Shown: positions 47,018-57,400 of the stretch, one piece after another
How positions within the stretch are numbered: position 1 is the first letter of the stretch
Layout of the letters: every line of letters begins with the position of its first letter
Source: HGM04593 sp045612305
GTDB lineage: Bacteria > Bacteroidota > Bacteroidia > Bacteroidales > Bacteroidaceae
DNA length: 64,000 bases
Assembly (NCBI GenBank): GCA_045612305.1
Contig: JAZKYU010000006.1
Coordinates: forward strand, 1-64,000
Direction of reading: 5' to 3'
Position numbers and translations under genes: made by a program
The notes under the pieces: model-generated
What the model saw: only the letters and a program-made list of their open reading frames with translations
What the model was told of the DNA's origin: nothing
The model's database searches: none

Positions 47018-47731
47018 TTATAGTTTGGGTTGGTTCATGTTTGTGGTCATAGCCTGTATCATACGAGCATACATAGCATTGAGTTCTTCAATCTGCTGTG
47101 CCATCTTTCTTGTCTGCTCGTTCACCTGGTCTATGGCGTTGGCCTGGTTGCCTGCGCTACGCAACTGTGCTTCGTAGAGAGCATTTATGCCGGTGAGGTT
47201 GCGTGCGAGGGTCTCCATCTCCTCCATATTTTGTCCCAAGGTGTTGGCTTGCTTCGATATGTGCTTGATAGCCTCGTTGAGTGTGCGCACCTTCTCTATA
47301 TACTCCTCGGTAACCTCGTCCATCTGCGGAACAAGGTCGGGGTTGGCTGTTACGGCTGCGTGGTTTGTGCCGCCCTGTAGCGAGATGGTCTCTCCGCCGC
47401 CGATGTTGCCGTTTATAACTATTGTGCCACCTTTGAGGGGTGTGCCACCTGCTGCAATTATAGCTGCAGCCTCCTCGGCAGCTTCCTCTTTTTTCTCGTC
47501 TATGGCCACGTCGTAGGGGCGCTCAAATGCCGAGAAGAAGAACACTATAACCTCGGTACCCATACCCAAGAAGAGCATGAGGTTGGCACCTGCGATGTGG
47601 GTTAGTTTGAACAAAGCTCCAAGAATAACGATTGCTGCACCCCAGCTGTAGAGGTAGTTGAGAATTGTTTTTCCTCTTGCCGAGTCCATAAAGGCCTGGA
47701 GGCGTCTTATTGCGTTTTTATATTTACCCAT
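47018..47731 (-). CDS. gldL: T9SS motor stator-type protein GldL/PorL
   Basis: 237 residues with two membrane helices (about 26-44 and 49-68). Buried charged residues expected for proton flow are K42, E60 and E70 (GTEVIVFFFSAFERP). The cytoplasmic C-terminus (about 70-237) includes a long coiled coil (about 130-230). It partners with GldM and lies 39 bases after gldK. Confidence 0.94.
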   Translation of the reverse strand: MGKYKNAIRRLQAFMDSARGKTILNYLYSWGAAIVILGALFKLTHIAGANLMLFLGMGTEVIVFFFSAFERPYDVAIDEKKEEAAEEAAAIIAAGGTPLKGGTIVINGNIGGGETISLQGGTNHAAVTANPDLVPQMDEVTEEYIEKVRTLNEAIKHISKQANTLGQNMEEMETLARNLTGINALYEAQLRSAGNQANAIDQVNEQTRKMAQQIEELNAMYARMIQAMTTNMNQPKL

Positions 47732-47770
47732 AATTTTTTATATCTGTGATGGTGTGTGAAACTTTCTTTT

Positions 47771-49201
47771 TTATTTTCTTCTCTCGAGGCCTGCGTAGCT
47801 GCGTACACAGCGGAAACCTATATATGAGCGTGCCTCGTTTTGATACTCGTAGTTGCGTGTTGCTCCCTGAATAAAGCGCACAGCATCTTTCCAAGAGCCA
47901 CCGCGCACGGCTTTTTTCTTCATATAATAGGGGTCCTCTTTTGCGGCTCTGTATTGCAGGTCGGGGTTCATATCGCTCATCTGTAGAACGCCAGCTTCGG
48001 TGTACACGGTCGATGTCCACTCGGCTACGTTACCAGCCATATCGTAGAGGCCGTTTGAGTTGGCCGAGAATATACCGCAGCGCGATGTTATGAGGCTACC
48101 ATCCTTTGTGTAGTTACCCTCGCCCGGTTTGTAGTTGGCATAGTAGCAACCTCTGTCGCTCTTTGTGTCGTCGCTTTCCCAGGGGAATTTGTTGGCCTCT
48201 TTGCCGCGTGCAGCAAACTCCCACTCGGCCTCCGAGGGGAGGCGGTAGCGCTGTATCCAGCGAGCTTGTGCACCCAAGCCGCGCAACAGATATTCGGTGC
48301 GCCAAGCACAGAAGGCGTTGGCCTGCTCCCAGCTCACGCCTACCACGGGGTGGTTGTTGTAGTTGGGGTGGCTAAAGTATAAGTTCAAGTAAACCTCGTT
48401 GTTTGCGTTGGGGAAGTCGTTCACCCAGCAGGTTGTGTCGGGGTAGATGTTCACAATATATGTGTTGAGAAAATCGTACTGGCTCGACAGAGGACGTGTG
48501 ATGGTCTCGTTTACCACGAGGCCTTCGTCGTCGATGTACGCGGTATCTTTCGATATTATAATCTGTGCATCGTAGTCGGTAGGTATGTCGGTGTTGCGGT
48601 TGCGCTCCTCGGGGTTTAGGCGGTTTCTGCGCAAAGCAGCCTGTGTGTAGTCGTAGATGCTGTAACGGAAGTTCATCTGCGACGCATCGAGCATCTTCTC
48701 GCCTGTGATGGGGTTTGTAATATACACGCTCTCTATGGCACGTTGCTCGTCCTCGGTAGGTCTTTGCCAGGGGATGGGCTTTTTCCAGTTCAAGTAGGGC
48801 TCGATGGGCTCGCCATACTCGTCCTCGGTGATTTTGTAGGTCTCGTCGCCTCCGTATGCAGGGTCGGCCAAGCGCTCACGAATAATTGAGTCGCGCACCC
48901 AGAAAACAAATTGGCGGTATTTAGCGTTGGATACCTCAGTCTCGTCCATCCAGAAGGCGTCGACCGATATATCCTTCACAGGAGCCGCTGTTCCCCATAG
49001 AGAATCGGCCTTCTCCTCTCCAACCTTTATCGACCCGCGGTCAATAAGTACCATACCATAGGGTGCAGGCTCGTTCACGGCTGCACTACCTATACCTGTA
49101 ACCTCTCCCCCGTTGGCATTGCCATAACTGCGAGGGCTCAAGCACGACACTACTGCAAGTGCCAAAAGAATCATTGGTAGAAAAATTATCTTTTTCATCA
49201 T
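47771..49201 (-). CDS. gldK: T9SS lipoprotein GldK/PorK
   Basis: 476 residues. The lipobox AVVSC puts the lipidated Cys at residue 20. The mature part has a formylglycine-generating-enzyme-like fold (VSWEQANAFCAWRTEYLL, RLPSEAEWEFAARG, GLYDMAGNVAEWTS, VRGGSWKD, RSYIGFRCVRS). It forms the outer-membrane-attached ring with GldN. No separate gldJ is visible, as in other Prevotellaceae-like loci. The start overlaps the porP stop by 4 bases. Confidence 0.94.
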   Translation of the reverse strand: MMKKIIFLPMILLALAVVSCLSPRSYGNANGGEVTGIGSAAVNEPAPYGMVLIDRGSIKVGEEKADSLWGTAAPVKDISVDAFWMDETEVSNAKYRQFVFWVRDSIIRERLADPAYGGDETYKITEDEYGEPIEPYLNWKKPIPWQRPTEDEQRAIESVYITNPITGEKMLDASQMNFRYSIYDYTQAALRRNRLNPEERNRNTDIPTDYDAQIIISKDTAYIDDEGLVVNETITRPLSSQYDFLNTYIVNIYPDTTCWVNDFPNANNEVYLNLYFSHPNYNNHPVVGVSWEQANAFCAWRTEYLLRGLGAQARWIQRYRLPSEAEWEFAARGKEANKFPWESDDTKSDRGCYYANYKPGEGNYTKDGSLITSRCGIFSANSNGLYDMAGNVAEWTSTVYTEAGVLQMSDMNPDLQYRAAKEDPYYMKKKAVRGGSWKDAVRFIQGATRNYEYQNEARSYIGFRCVRSYAGLERRK

Positions 49202-50139
49202 TTCAATATTCTTATACTATTATGTTTATTTTTACTTTTCTTGAATATGCTTAAATCTGTTTTGTAGCCTATAAAAATATCGTGGTTGCCGTTTTTCCCT
49301 CCCACGCCCGATGTGAAAGTTTCGTAGGCGTAACTCACGGTTATGTTCATAAACTCTATACCTAAAAAAGCTGTTACAGAGGTATCGTAGCTGTATGTGA
49401 TACCTGCAAAATAGTCTTTTTCGTTATAGTTGTATGTGCCCTTTGCCGTAATATCAGTTCTCCAAGAGACAAAGTCGGTCATCACTTGGAGATAGGGCTG
49501 TATCGATATAAACGTGTTTTTTATCGGAATATTGCCTCCGGCTGTAAAATTATAGAACGGGTCTACCTGAAACTCGTTTTTTTCGCCCAGCTCTATGAGG
49601 GGCGCGTTTATGTGCAGAGCCGAAATTCCGGTATAAAAATGTTTGTGCTGGTATAAAAAGCCCACACCAAGGTCCATCTTGTTTCCGTTTACGCTGCCCG
49701 ACGGGAAGGCCGGGTCGTTGTTGTCCTCGCCCAAGTTGAGCCCTTTGCTGTCGAACTTGCTGTTGAGGATACCCACTTGGAAACCTGTTGAGAGTCTCCC
49801 GCCGAAGAACTTAACACCGAAGGCGTAGTTAAGGTAGACGTGTTGGTTGGTGAAAAGGCCTATCTGTTCGTTGAGCGCGCCAAGGCCAAGTGAGTGGTCG
49901 CCGCGTACAAAGGGTATAGGGGTATCTATGTTCAAGAGCATACTTTTGGGGTTGTTCTCAAACCCTGTCATCTGGTTACTGTATGCAAGGTAGCCCCAAA
50001 GCTGCTTGGTGGCACCTGCTCCCGCGGGGTTGTAGAAGTTGAGCATATTCCAGTAGTGCGTGAAGTGCACGTCGTACTGTGCGCGTGCCCCGGTGAGCGC
50101 GCTTGTACATATTATAAGGAATATGAGAAACTTCTTCAT
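49198..50139 (-). CDS. porP: T9SS outer-membrane protein PorP/SprF family
   Basis: 313 residues with signal peptide 1-20 and a barrel-like body: HYWNMLNFYNPAGAGA (the family hallmark), GDHSLGLGALNEQIGLF, and GKNGNHDIFIGYKTDLSIFK near the end. The family docks T9SS substrates or the ring complex at the outer membrane. It is first in the operon, followed by gldK with overlap. No clear promoter was found in the 150 bases upstream. Confidence 0.9.
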   Translation of the reverse strand: MKKFLIFLIICTSALTGARAQYDVHFTHYWNMLNFYNPAGAGATKQLWGYLAYSNQMTGFENNPKSMLLNIDTPIPFVRGDHSLGLGALNEQIGLFTNQHVYLNYAFGVKFFGGRLSTGFQVGILNSKFDSKGLNLGEDNNDPAFPSGSVNGNKMDLGVGFLYQHKHFYTGISALHINAPLIELGEKNEFQVDPFYNFTAGGNIPIKNTFISIQPYLQVMTDFVSWRTDITAKGTYNYNEKDYFAGITYSYDTSVTAFLGIEFMNITVSYAYETFTSGVGGKNGNHDIFIGYKTDLSIFKKSKNKHNSIRILK

Positions 50140-50293
50140 CTCTTTTTTAACGTGGTCTTCTTGGGTTTATTATCTTTTTTCTCTGTTTTTTGTGCCTTAT
50201 GACCCAATATGTGGCAAATTTCGTAAATTTTTCTTAAAGTTCGATGCTTTGTGCGCTTTTTGATATCAAAAAAGGTTGTTATGGCGCGAAAAA

Positions 50294-50324
50294 TATCCCG
50301 AAGGAGGGTTTTTCCTTCGGGATA
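50294..50324 (-). terminator. Terminator of the GH29/GEVED operon
   Basis: TATCCCGAAGGA (50294-50305), 7-nt loop, TCCTTCGGGATA (50313-50324): a perfect 12-bp stem followed by TTTTT on the minus strand. It separates this operon from porP. Confidence 0.85.
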
Positions 50325-50359
50325 AAGTATGTTCCCCTGCTCTACAGCAAGGTTTTTGT

Positions 50360-52540
50360 TTATCTCTCGCTCTTTGTGACAACAAATGTCGAGCCTGCAT
50401 CGTAGCCCTCGCACCAGAAGGCTATTTTGCCACCACGGTTGTTCATCTTGTTGTTGCCGTGCTCTTTTTGTCCAAGGCAGAAGCCTCCTGCGGCGTAGTT
50501 GCTGAGTGTGGGCACCCAAAAGGTGTTGTTGCCGGAGGGCACGGGGGTCGATGTCATTATGGGGTATGTTGTTCCCTCGTTTAGGCCTGTTATGGCTGTT
50601 GTCGACGAGAGCACCTTGTTCTTACCTGCGGCGTAGTTCACAACTTGGTAGCCGGTGTAGGGGTTGCCTATAAAGGCAAAGGTGTAGGCCTCCTTGTTGT
50701 TGCTGTCTACAGCGGTTTTGTTCAGGTGGATGGCAGTAGCGCCCTCCTCGTAGTAGAGATACTTGCCGTTGAGGGCTATGTAATACCAATTATTGGCCGT
50801 GTCGTAGCTGTCGTTTGCAGCAAAGGGGAGTGCCTCGGGGTTGAATGTAGCGTTAACCTCTTTTATGCAGTTTGCGGTTACGGTGCCTGTGGGCTTGTCG
50901 GTGATGCTTATGCCCCAGGGCGCGGTGGGCGCGGGGTAGCTGCCGTCGGTTGTTATCTTAACTTCGGTGTGTGCCAGCTTGCCGTCGAGCAGGTGTTTGT
51001 ATTTAACGCTGTAGCCCGAGATTACATCGGCTATAACGTGTACCTCGCCGTCGATGTATTCGGCGGGTATGGTATACTCGTCGTTATCGTCGAAAAGGTG
51101 GGCGGGTATGTAGTCGACAGAGTATTGCTTGGTGCTGTGTACATACTGCTCGCTTGTGATTGCGTAGTCTTGGTTGGCGTCGATAACTATGTTGTAGCCG
51201 TGCACTATGGTTACACCACGGTAGGCAAAGCCGTTAGAGGGCACAACTTTTATTTTGTAGCTCTTGCCAAAGGGCACGACGGTGCCGCCGAGGCCTTCGC
51301 CTGTTTCGGCCGACAGGAGCTCGCAGTTGCGCTGGTGAGCCGATATGGTTGTTGTCTCGCCGTGTATGTTGAGGCGCACGTCTACCACGGCTCCTCCGTT
51401 CGAGGCTATGTTGTTCTCTTTTGTGGTGTTGCCGCCCGGGTCTATGCTGCTCCAGTCTACTTTGTAACGCAAGCGATAGATACCGTTTTTAAGGGTTGTG
51501 GGTATGTCGAAGGCCGGCGGGTTGAGCACGTTGCGCGCTGCGTCGGCAAGTTTTGTGCCTTCGCTGTCTATACCGTTGTAGAGTGCGAAGCTCATAACAT
51601 CGGAGCCATCGGCTATGCTTGCATCGTTGTTTAGCCTTGCGTGGAAGCGCCCGTCGTTGTCGCGGTCGAGGTATACATAACCATTCATCCAGCTACCTTC
51701 GATGTCGAAGGTGGGGGTTATGCGCTCTCCGGCTTTTGCGGTGAAGGGTGCTTGCTCGGTGTAGTCATAGTACATCTGCTTGTTTTGTGCGGTGTTGAGT
51801 GTTATGCCTTGGTTGCCGTCTGCCGAGCCGTTGAACGCAATGCTTTTAATCCATCGCTCGGGGTGTGTGCTTTGCGCTGTTTTGTCGAAGTTCAGTGCGT
51901 AGTCGGTGTAGATGATGCGCTGCTCGGGGCTGTCGTTAACCTCAATCTCGTCTATGTAGGCTATAAAGTCCTCGGCAAGGTTGTGGGGCGACTCGCAGTC
52001 GACCACAAAAACAAGGCTGTAGATGCTTATGTTGCCCGCCCCCTTTATGGCATAGACAGCGTCCTGCCACTTGTTGGCGGTTATGTCGGCCGACGAGAGC
52101 TCCCAAAATTGTTCTACATCTTTGGGCTGTTTGGCACGGTCGTCGCGCTTGCCCAAGCCCACGAGCAGGGTGCGTCCAGCCACAGGTTTGTGTATGAAGG
52201 CGTGGACATATTTTGTTGCCGTGGTTAGCTCGATGGGCTCCTTTAGGTCGATGCGCACACCAAAGGTGTTGCTGCCGAAACGCGAGCGCTGCACAGCAAG
52301 CATCTTGTTTGTTGAGTTTGCAGCCTTGCCCAGCAGGTCATCTACCTGGTTTAGGTGGTTGGCTACTATAGCGGTGCGTCCCTTAAGCTTCCCTGTGCGG
52401 AAGGGTGATTGTTCCCAAGTGTCGTACACGCCTATAGCCTTGTACTCTTTCTTTTTTGCATCGAAGGTGATGCTCTGTGCCGTGGCTATAAGGGGTAATG
52501 CCAGGGCAGCTATCATCGATATATATTTGTATACTTTCAT
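50360..52540 (-). CDS. Secreted multidomain protein with GEVED-like domain
   Basis: 726 residues with signal peptide 1-21. The N-terminal region (about 25-210) is beta-rich and galactose-binding-like. A GEVED-type beta domain follows (about 265-390; YLDRDNDGRF and NGIYRLRYKVDWSSID), with later beta/repeat modules. The C-terminus (AFWCEGYDAGSTFVVTKSER) does not look like a sorting tail. It starts 13 bases after the GH29 stop, so they are probably cotranscribed and may act on the same glycan. No catalytic motif is recognised. Confidence 0.6.
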   Translation of the reverse strand: MKVYKYISMIAALALPLIATAQSITFDAKKKEYKAIGVYDTWEQSPFRTGKLKGRTAIVANHLNQVDDLLGKAANSTNKMLAVQRSRFGSNTFGVRIDLKEPIELTTATKYVHAFIHKPVAGRTLLVGLGKRDDRAKQPKDVEQFWELSSADITANKWQDAVYAIKGAGNISIYSLVFVVDCESPHNLAEDFIAYIDEIEVNDSPEQRIIYTDYALNFDKTAQSTHPERWIKSIAFNGSADGNQGITLNTAQNKQMYYDYTEQAPFTAKAGERITPTFDIEGSWMNGYVYLDRDNDGRFHARLNNDASIADGSDVMSFALYNGIDSEGTKLADAARNVLNPPAFDIPTTLKNGIYRLRYKVDWSSIDPGGNTTKENNIASNGGAVVDVRLNIHGETTTISAHQRNCELLSAETGEGLGGTVVPFGKSYKIKVVPSNGFAYRGVTIVHGYNIVIDANQDYAITSEQYVHSTKQYSVDYIPAHLFDDNDEYTIPAEYIDGEVHVIADVISGYSVKYKHLLDGKLAHTEVKITTDGSYPAPTAPWGISITDKPTGTVTANCIKEVNATFNPEALPFAANDSYDTANNWYYIALNGKYLYYEEGATAIHLNKTAVDSNNKEAYTFAFIGNPYTGYQVVNYAAGKNKVLSSTTAITGLNEGTTYPIMTSTPVPSGNNTFWVPTLSNYAAGGFCLGQKEHGNNKMNNRGGKIAFWCEGYDAGSTFVVTKSER

Positions 52541-52553
52541 AGTTCTCGGGGGG

Positions 52554-54080
52554 TTAGAAGATGCTTACTGTGTGAAGTGTGGGGCAGGCTTTGCTGTCGT
52601 TGATGGTTATGCGCAGATATTTTGCTTTGTAGCCATCGCCGTAGCTGTTGCTTGTGCTGCCGTTTAAGGGGATAATGCGCTTGTAGCCTATAGTGGTGCA
52701 TTTTATGTTGCCGCCACGCTTGGTCCAGTTTGTGCCATCTTCCGATGTTTCTATGGTGAAGCTTTTCACACGTTGTCCCAGCTTTATGTACTCCATCATT
52801 GTAACATAGCGCAGCGTTTGTGGGGTGTCCCATTCAAAGGTTATTGTGGCGCTTTTGTTGCCGTCGTTGGCGGCCCAATATGTGTTTTTGTCGCCGTCTG
52901 TTATGTTGCTTGCTGTGTAGTTGCGTTTTTTGCCGGCGGTGCGTGTGTCGCTTGTGCTGACGCTTGCTGTTTTTGCAAGGTCGGTGGCAAAGCGTGTCGA
53001 GAGCATATCGCCGAGCTCTTTCATACGGGTTACTGTTGCTGCGGGTAGCGAGCCGCTTTGGTCGGGTGGCAGGTTTAGGATGAGGGTTGCGTTGCGGCCC
53101 ACGGTCTCCAGGTACATCTGGAACAGGCGCTCGGCCGAGTGAACACTCTCGCCGTTGTGCCAAAACCAGCCGTGCGATGTTGCTTTGGCGTCGCTCTCGC
53201 CGGGCAACCACACCCAGCCATTTTCGGCACCCTCGGTGAGGGCACCGGCACCACGGCCCTGGTTTTGTGTCTGCCAGTTTGTTTCTCCGGCCCAGCCCGC
53301 CTCGTTGCCTATCCAGCGTGCTTCGTCGCCCACGCCCCACATTACACAGTTGGGGCACATCTCGTGAACTTTGTCGCGCAAGTTGGGGATGTCGTAGTAT
53401 GTGCTTGCATCGATGCTGCGGCTGGCTCGTGCTCCGCCGTAGTAGCCGTCGCCGCCGTTTGCGCCGTCGAACCACATTTCAAACTGGTCGTCGCCGTATG
53501 CCGCAAGTTCGGTACATTGGGGTATGAAGAGTTTTTCGACATAGTTGTTGGTGCCGTCGCCATAGTAGCCGCTATTGCGGTCCCAGGGCGACACGTAGAA
53601 ACCATACTTCATATCGAGTTCCTTGGCTGCCGCTGCAAAATCCTTGGGGATGTTTGTTCCCTGTGCATAGGTGTTGCTCGATGCTGTTACGTTGTGCGTG
53701 GTGGTGGCTGTGGGCCACAGGCAGAAACCGTCGTGGTGCTTAACCACAGCTATGCCACCCTTCATACCGGCGCTTTTGGCTGCCTCGAGCCACTGACGTG
53801 GGTTGGGAGCTGCGGTGGGCGCAAAGAGCGAGGGGTCTTCGTCGCCATAGCCCCACTCTTTGTTGGTATATGTGTTTATGCCGTAGTGGAAAAAGGCATA
53901 GAACTCTGTTTCGTTCCACAAGAGCTGGCGTTCGTGGGGCACGGGGTGCACGGGGCGCGGCTCGTTGTCGGGGTTGTCGAGCACTTGGGGCACTATAGAA
54001 AAATCTTTTTGTGCCGCGGACATAAGAGGTGTAGCCGCAAAAGCGAGCACAAGTACTTGTCTTAAGAGGTTTAGTTTCAT
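52554..54080 (-). CDS. Secreted GH29 alpha-L-fucosidase with F5/8-type domain
   Basis: 508 residues from the ATG at 54080, chosen because the promoter lies just upstream and a signal peptide (MKLNLLRQVLVLAFAATPLMSAAQ) begins there. The retaining fucosidase nucleophile is Asp205 in EMWFDGANG. Substrate-binding KHHDGFCLWPT is at about 114-124. The C-terminal third (about 365-508) is a discoidin-like (F5/8 type C) carbohydrate-binding domain. GH29 releases alpha-1,2/3/4/6-fucose. This is the second fucosidase in the window. Confidence 0.92.
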   Translation of the reverse strand: MKLNLLRQVLVLAFAATPLMSAAQKDFSIVPQVLDNPDNEPRPVHPVPHERQLLWNETEFYAFFHYGINTYTNKEWGYGDEDPSLFAPTAAPNPRQWLEAAKSAGMKGGIAVVKHHDGFCLWPTATTTHNVTASSNTYAQGTNIPKDFAAAAKELDMKYGFYVSPWDRNSGYYGDGTNNYVEKLFIPQCTELAAYGDDQFEMWFDGANGGDGYYGGARASRSIDASTYYDIPNLRDKVHEMCPNCVMWGVGDEARWIGNEAGWAGETNWQTQNQGRGAGALTEGAENGWVWLPGESDAKATSHGWFWHNGESVHSAERLFQMYLETVGRNATLILNLPPDQSGSLPAATVTRMKELGDMLSTRFATDLAKTASVSTSDTRTAGKKRNYTASNITDGDKNTYWAANDGNKSATITFEWDTPQTLRYVTMMEYIKLGQRVKSFTIETSEDGTNWTKRGGNIKCTTIGYKRIIPLNGSTSNSYGDGYKAKYLRITINDSKACPTLHTVSIF

Positions 54081-54122
54081 AAAAGGGATGTTTGTTTTTA
54101 ACAACGCAAGCTTAAATATTTT

Positions 54123-54155
54123 CAAAGATATGTATAAATGTGCATTAAAAACGAA
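54123..54155 (-). promoter_or_regulatory. Promoter of the GH29 operon
   Basis: Minus strand: TTCG (54155-54152), 21-base spacer, exact TATCTTTG (54130-54123). Transcription would start near 54116, a 36-base leader before the GH29 ATG at 54080. Confidence 0.55.
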
Positions 54156-54189
54156 TTTTCATAAATTTATATTTTTGTGCATATATAAT

Positions 54190-54235
54190 AAATAAAGGTA
54201 TAGGCGTGCTATGTGGCACGCCTATACCTTTATTT
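54190..54235. terminator. 20-bp perfect terminator hairpin
   Basis: AAATAAAGGTATAGGCGTGC (54190-54209), TATGTG loop, perfect complement 54216-54235. It ends the giant GH20/GH33 gene and the small gene on the minus strand, 12 bases past the small gene's stop. Confidence 0.9.
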
Positions 54236-54247
54236 ACATATTGTTCT

Positions 54248-54403
54248 TTATTTGCCCCAAATGTCGCCCCACTCGCCGCGGTGCTTGTTGCTCAACTGCT
54301 CGCTGCCAGAGTGCTCTTTGTCTATACCTATAGAGCCGTCGAGCATAACTTCGCTTTTAATTTCTACAATCTCGGCTATGGGTGCATTATATTTTCTTTT
54401 CAT
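54248..54403 (-). CDS. Small 51-residue protein downstream of GH20/GH33 gene
   Basis: A 51-residue open frame (MKRKYNAPIAEIVEIKSEVM... ending HRGEWGDIWGK) between the giant hydrolase gene (20-base gap) and a strong terminator, so it is in the same transcript. It has no signal peptide or membrane segment, and two Trp in the last six residues. Short proteins with a K-Y-x-A-P-x-A-E start and a Trp-rich end are familiar to me from Prevotella-type genomes, but I know no function. Coding is supported by position and composition, not by a known domain. Confidence 0.6.
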   Translation of the reverse strand: MKRKYNAPIAEIVEIKSEVMLDGSIGIDKEHSGSEQLSNKHRGEWGDIWGK

Positions 54404-54423
54404 ACTCTTTTTGTTCTATCTAA

Positions 54424-57400
54424 TTAAAATATAACTTTTTTACCATTCACAATGTACAAGCCTTTTGTGGGTTTTGCCACGCGGCGGCCTTGGAGGTCAT
54501 AAATTTCGTTCTTCTCGGTTTTTTCAATAGTTACGCCCTCTATGCCGGTTGTGCCGTCGTCGGGGAAGCGGAAGCTGAAGGCCTGTATGTTCGCTCCTTC
54601 GCTTATGCTCATATACATCTTGAAACCGTTTATGTAGCTGCCGTCGTATCGGCGCATAACAACACCGTTGTCGGTTGTTTGCAGGGTGTAGGGGTTGTTC
54701 ACGTTGCTTGTTGCAAATTTCTCTATGCTACCAAGGAGTGCGTTGTCCAGCTCGCTTGCAACCTCGTCGGTTATCGCAAAGTAGTATGTTTTTTTCTCTC
54801 CTTTGAGTATAACCGCAGTCTCGGCAGGTATAATACCCTGCAACGCTGTGAGGCTTATGTACTCGCCATTAATTGTGGCGATGTAGGCGGTTATGCCCTC
54901 GGGTATTCTCAACGCTACGGGTGCGTAGAGGGTTGAATAGCCTGTTGCGCTTGCAATTGTAACAGGTAGCGCTGTGACCTCTGTAACCTTCCAGTCGCAC
55001 TTGTCTGCAACGTATGAGCCGTTGCGGTCTACACAGTTTGTGTTGTCGTAAACATAGCGGGGGTTGCCAAGGTTGCTACTTGTGTAGTCGGTGTAGAGGG
55101 TCCAGTAACCGTCTTCTCCGTCGAGGAAGCTTATTGTCTGGCCGTTTGCAGCACCTATACCGCCTATGCAACGTGTGCCGTTAGTGTATGTTCCCTCGCT
55201 GTAGCTGAGCATCTTGTTATCCTCGGTGAGATAGAAGATTGTGGTGGCTGTTGTGCCATCGCTAGTCATCGACATCTGCCCGCTTTGGGTGTTGTAGGGG
55301 TTGGCTGCGTTTATGTAGTTACCCGAAGCCTTGCCTTGGAAGCGGTAGAATTTACCGGTTGCAGGGGCGGGGAAGGCTTGTGCAAATACTTCGGCACTCA
55401 TAACCTCTTTAAGGTCGATGGGTACATATACTATGTTGTAGGCAAAGGTGCCGTTGTCGGGGTCCTCCTCGTAGAGGAAGGCGAGCTTGCCGTCGGGCAG
55501 CAGTGTCATAGTAGAGTAGGCCGAGCCTATGTATGATACTTGGTGCAATTCTTGCCAGCCGCTTGCTATTTCTGCGGAGGTGTAGTCGCGATTGTCTATT
55601 ACCTTATAATATATAGCTACGTTACTGCGGTCTTTGCTTTGGTAACCGCGCTTGGGAATAGATTGCAGGAGTACGTTACCCACGCGCAGAAGCTCGCCGT
55701 TGCAGTCGCTTGCGCCAAAATTACTTGTGGCGGTGTTGTCCCAGCTACCCTCTCCGTTTGCTTTGTCGGTGAAGCTGAAGACGTTGAAGTAGCGGCCTCC
55801 ACCTTTGCGCACGCTCACCACGATGTCTCCGTTGGGCAGCTCCTCAACTTTTGTTTCGTTACCGGCTGCGCAGCACACGCCGTTCTCCTTGCCACCGAGA
55901 ATCTCCCAGGTCGCACCAAAGTCGTCGGAGTAAACTACGTAGTTGGGGTAGCTGCTGTCGCCGTTGTCATTAACCACGAGCACGCTGTAGAGGCGGTAGT
56001 ACTCGGCTCCCTCTTTCTTGTAACTCGACTGCAGGATTCTTCCCGATGTAAAGAACATACTATATGCCTCGGGGAAGAGGGCGTCCTCATTGGCCATAAA
56101 GTCGGCGGTAACGTCGCTAATCTCCCAGGTGTCGCCATCGTCGATGGTTACTATGCGTGCTATGCTGTTGTGGCTTGTCGATGAGGCCCAGTTGAAGCGT
56201 TGCTTGCCGGCCACGGCCATCACAAGGGTTTTGTTGCTCTCGCGGTCCGAAACCACAGCCGCGTCGCCAAAGCCCACGTTGAACACGTTGCTGTTGCCAC
56301 CTTGTCCGTCGGCAACATAGTCTTCTTCGGTCCAGCTCTTTTTGTCCCACTCGTTGTAGCTTGCGGTGCTGCGGCGGAACATAATATCTACCTCGCCCAT
56401 ACCTATATCGTCGCCACAGGTGCGGTAGTCGCTAATTGCTATAACCTTGCCGCTCTTGGTTACTGTGATGGCGGGTATGCGGTAGGGGGCATTGGTCTCT
56501 TCTTTGCGGTACCAGTAGAGGTATTGGTACTTGTTTTCTGTGTCTATGCTGTATTTTGCGGTTATTGTGAGGCCTTCGGCAGGCAGAGCGTAGTTGGTAA
56601 AGTCGCGAGCCTCGGTCTCGTTGCCCAAGAAGAAACCGGTGTGCAGGTAACCGCGGTACAACCAGGGTTGTGTGAGGGTGAACTTTGTACCCACGGGCAG
56701 GTAGACGATTTTTCCCTCCTCGCCTTGCTTGACGATAGTGTTTCCTGTTGTACCGTCGTAGCTAAACGCCACCTCGGCTATGCGGGTGTTTGTGGGGAGT
56801 GGTTGTGTGCCCTCAACAGAGAAACGCATAGTGAGCTGCCCAAGAACTTCGAAGTTCCACCAACCGCCGTTGTCGCTCTCTCTGTAGAGTTTTATGCTGC
56901 CTCCCTTGCCGCCGTAAGCGTTGAGGGTTTGGCTTGTTGCTGTGCTGGGGACTATAGCGTATCCGCCGGTTTTTTCAACAATATTCCAAGTGGTGGCACC
57001 GGCTACGGGGGCAAGTGTTGCTGCTGCACCTTCGTCGCCTGTTGTTACGTTAAGAGCGTAGTCGGCTCCGGCGGCGGCGTTTTGCAATTTGAAACCGGTG
57101 GCAGTGCCCACGAGATACCAAATTTCGCGTGTGCTGCTCATATTGGCTGTTTGTGTGGAGCCTGCAGCGCCATTATTCTCGCCTGCTACACCTGCTGTGT
57201 AGTTGTTGTCGTTATACATTCTTATGCGTACCATCTTCTCGCCATATGTGGCCGAAAAGATGTTGAGCGAGAATTTTGCGTATATGGTTTTGTCGCTTGT
57301 GAGCTCGGCAAGCTCGGTTATCTGCTGTGTGCGAGCTTCATCGCTGTAGAAACCGTCGAACTTGTATGTGCTGTTGTGCGATACCACGGAGAGGGTGGGC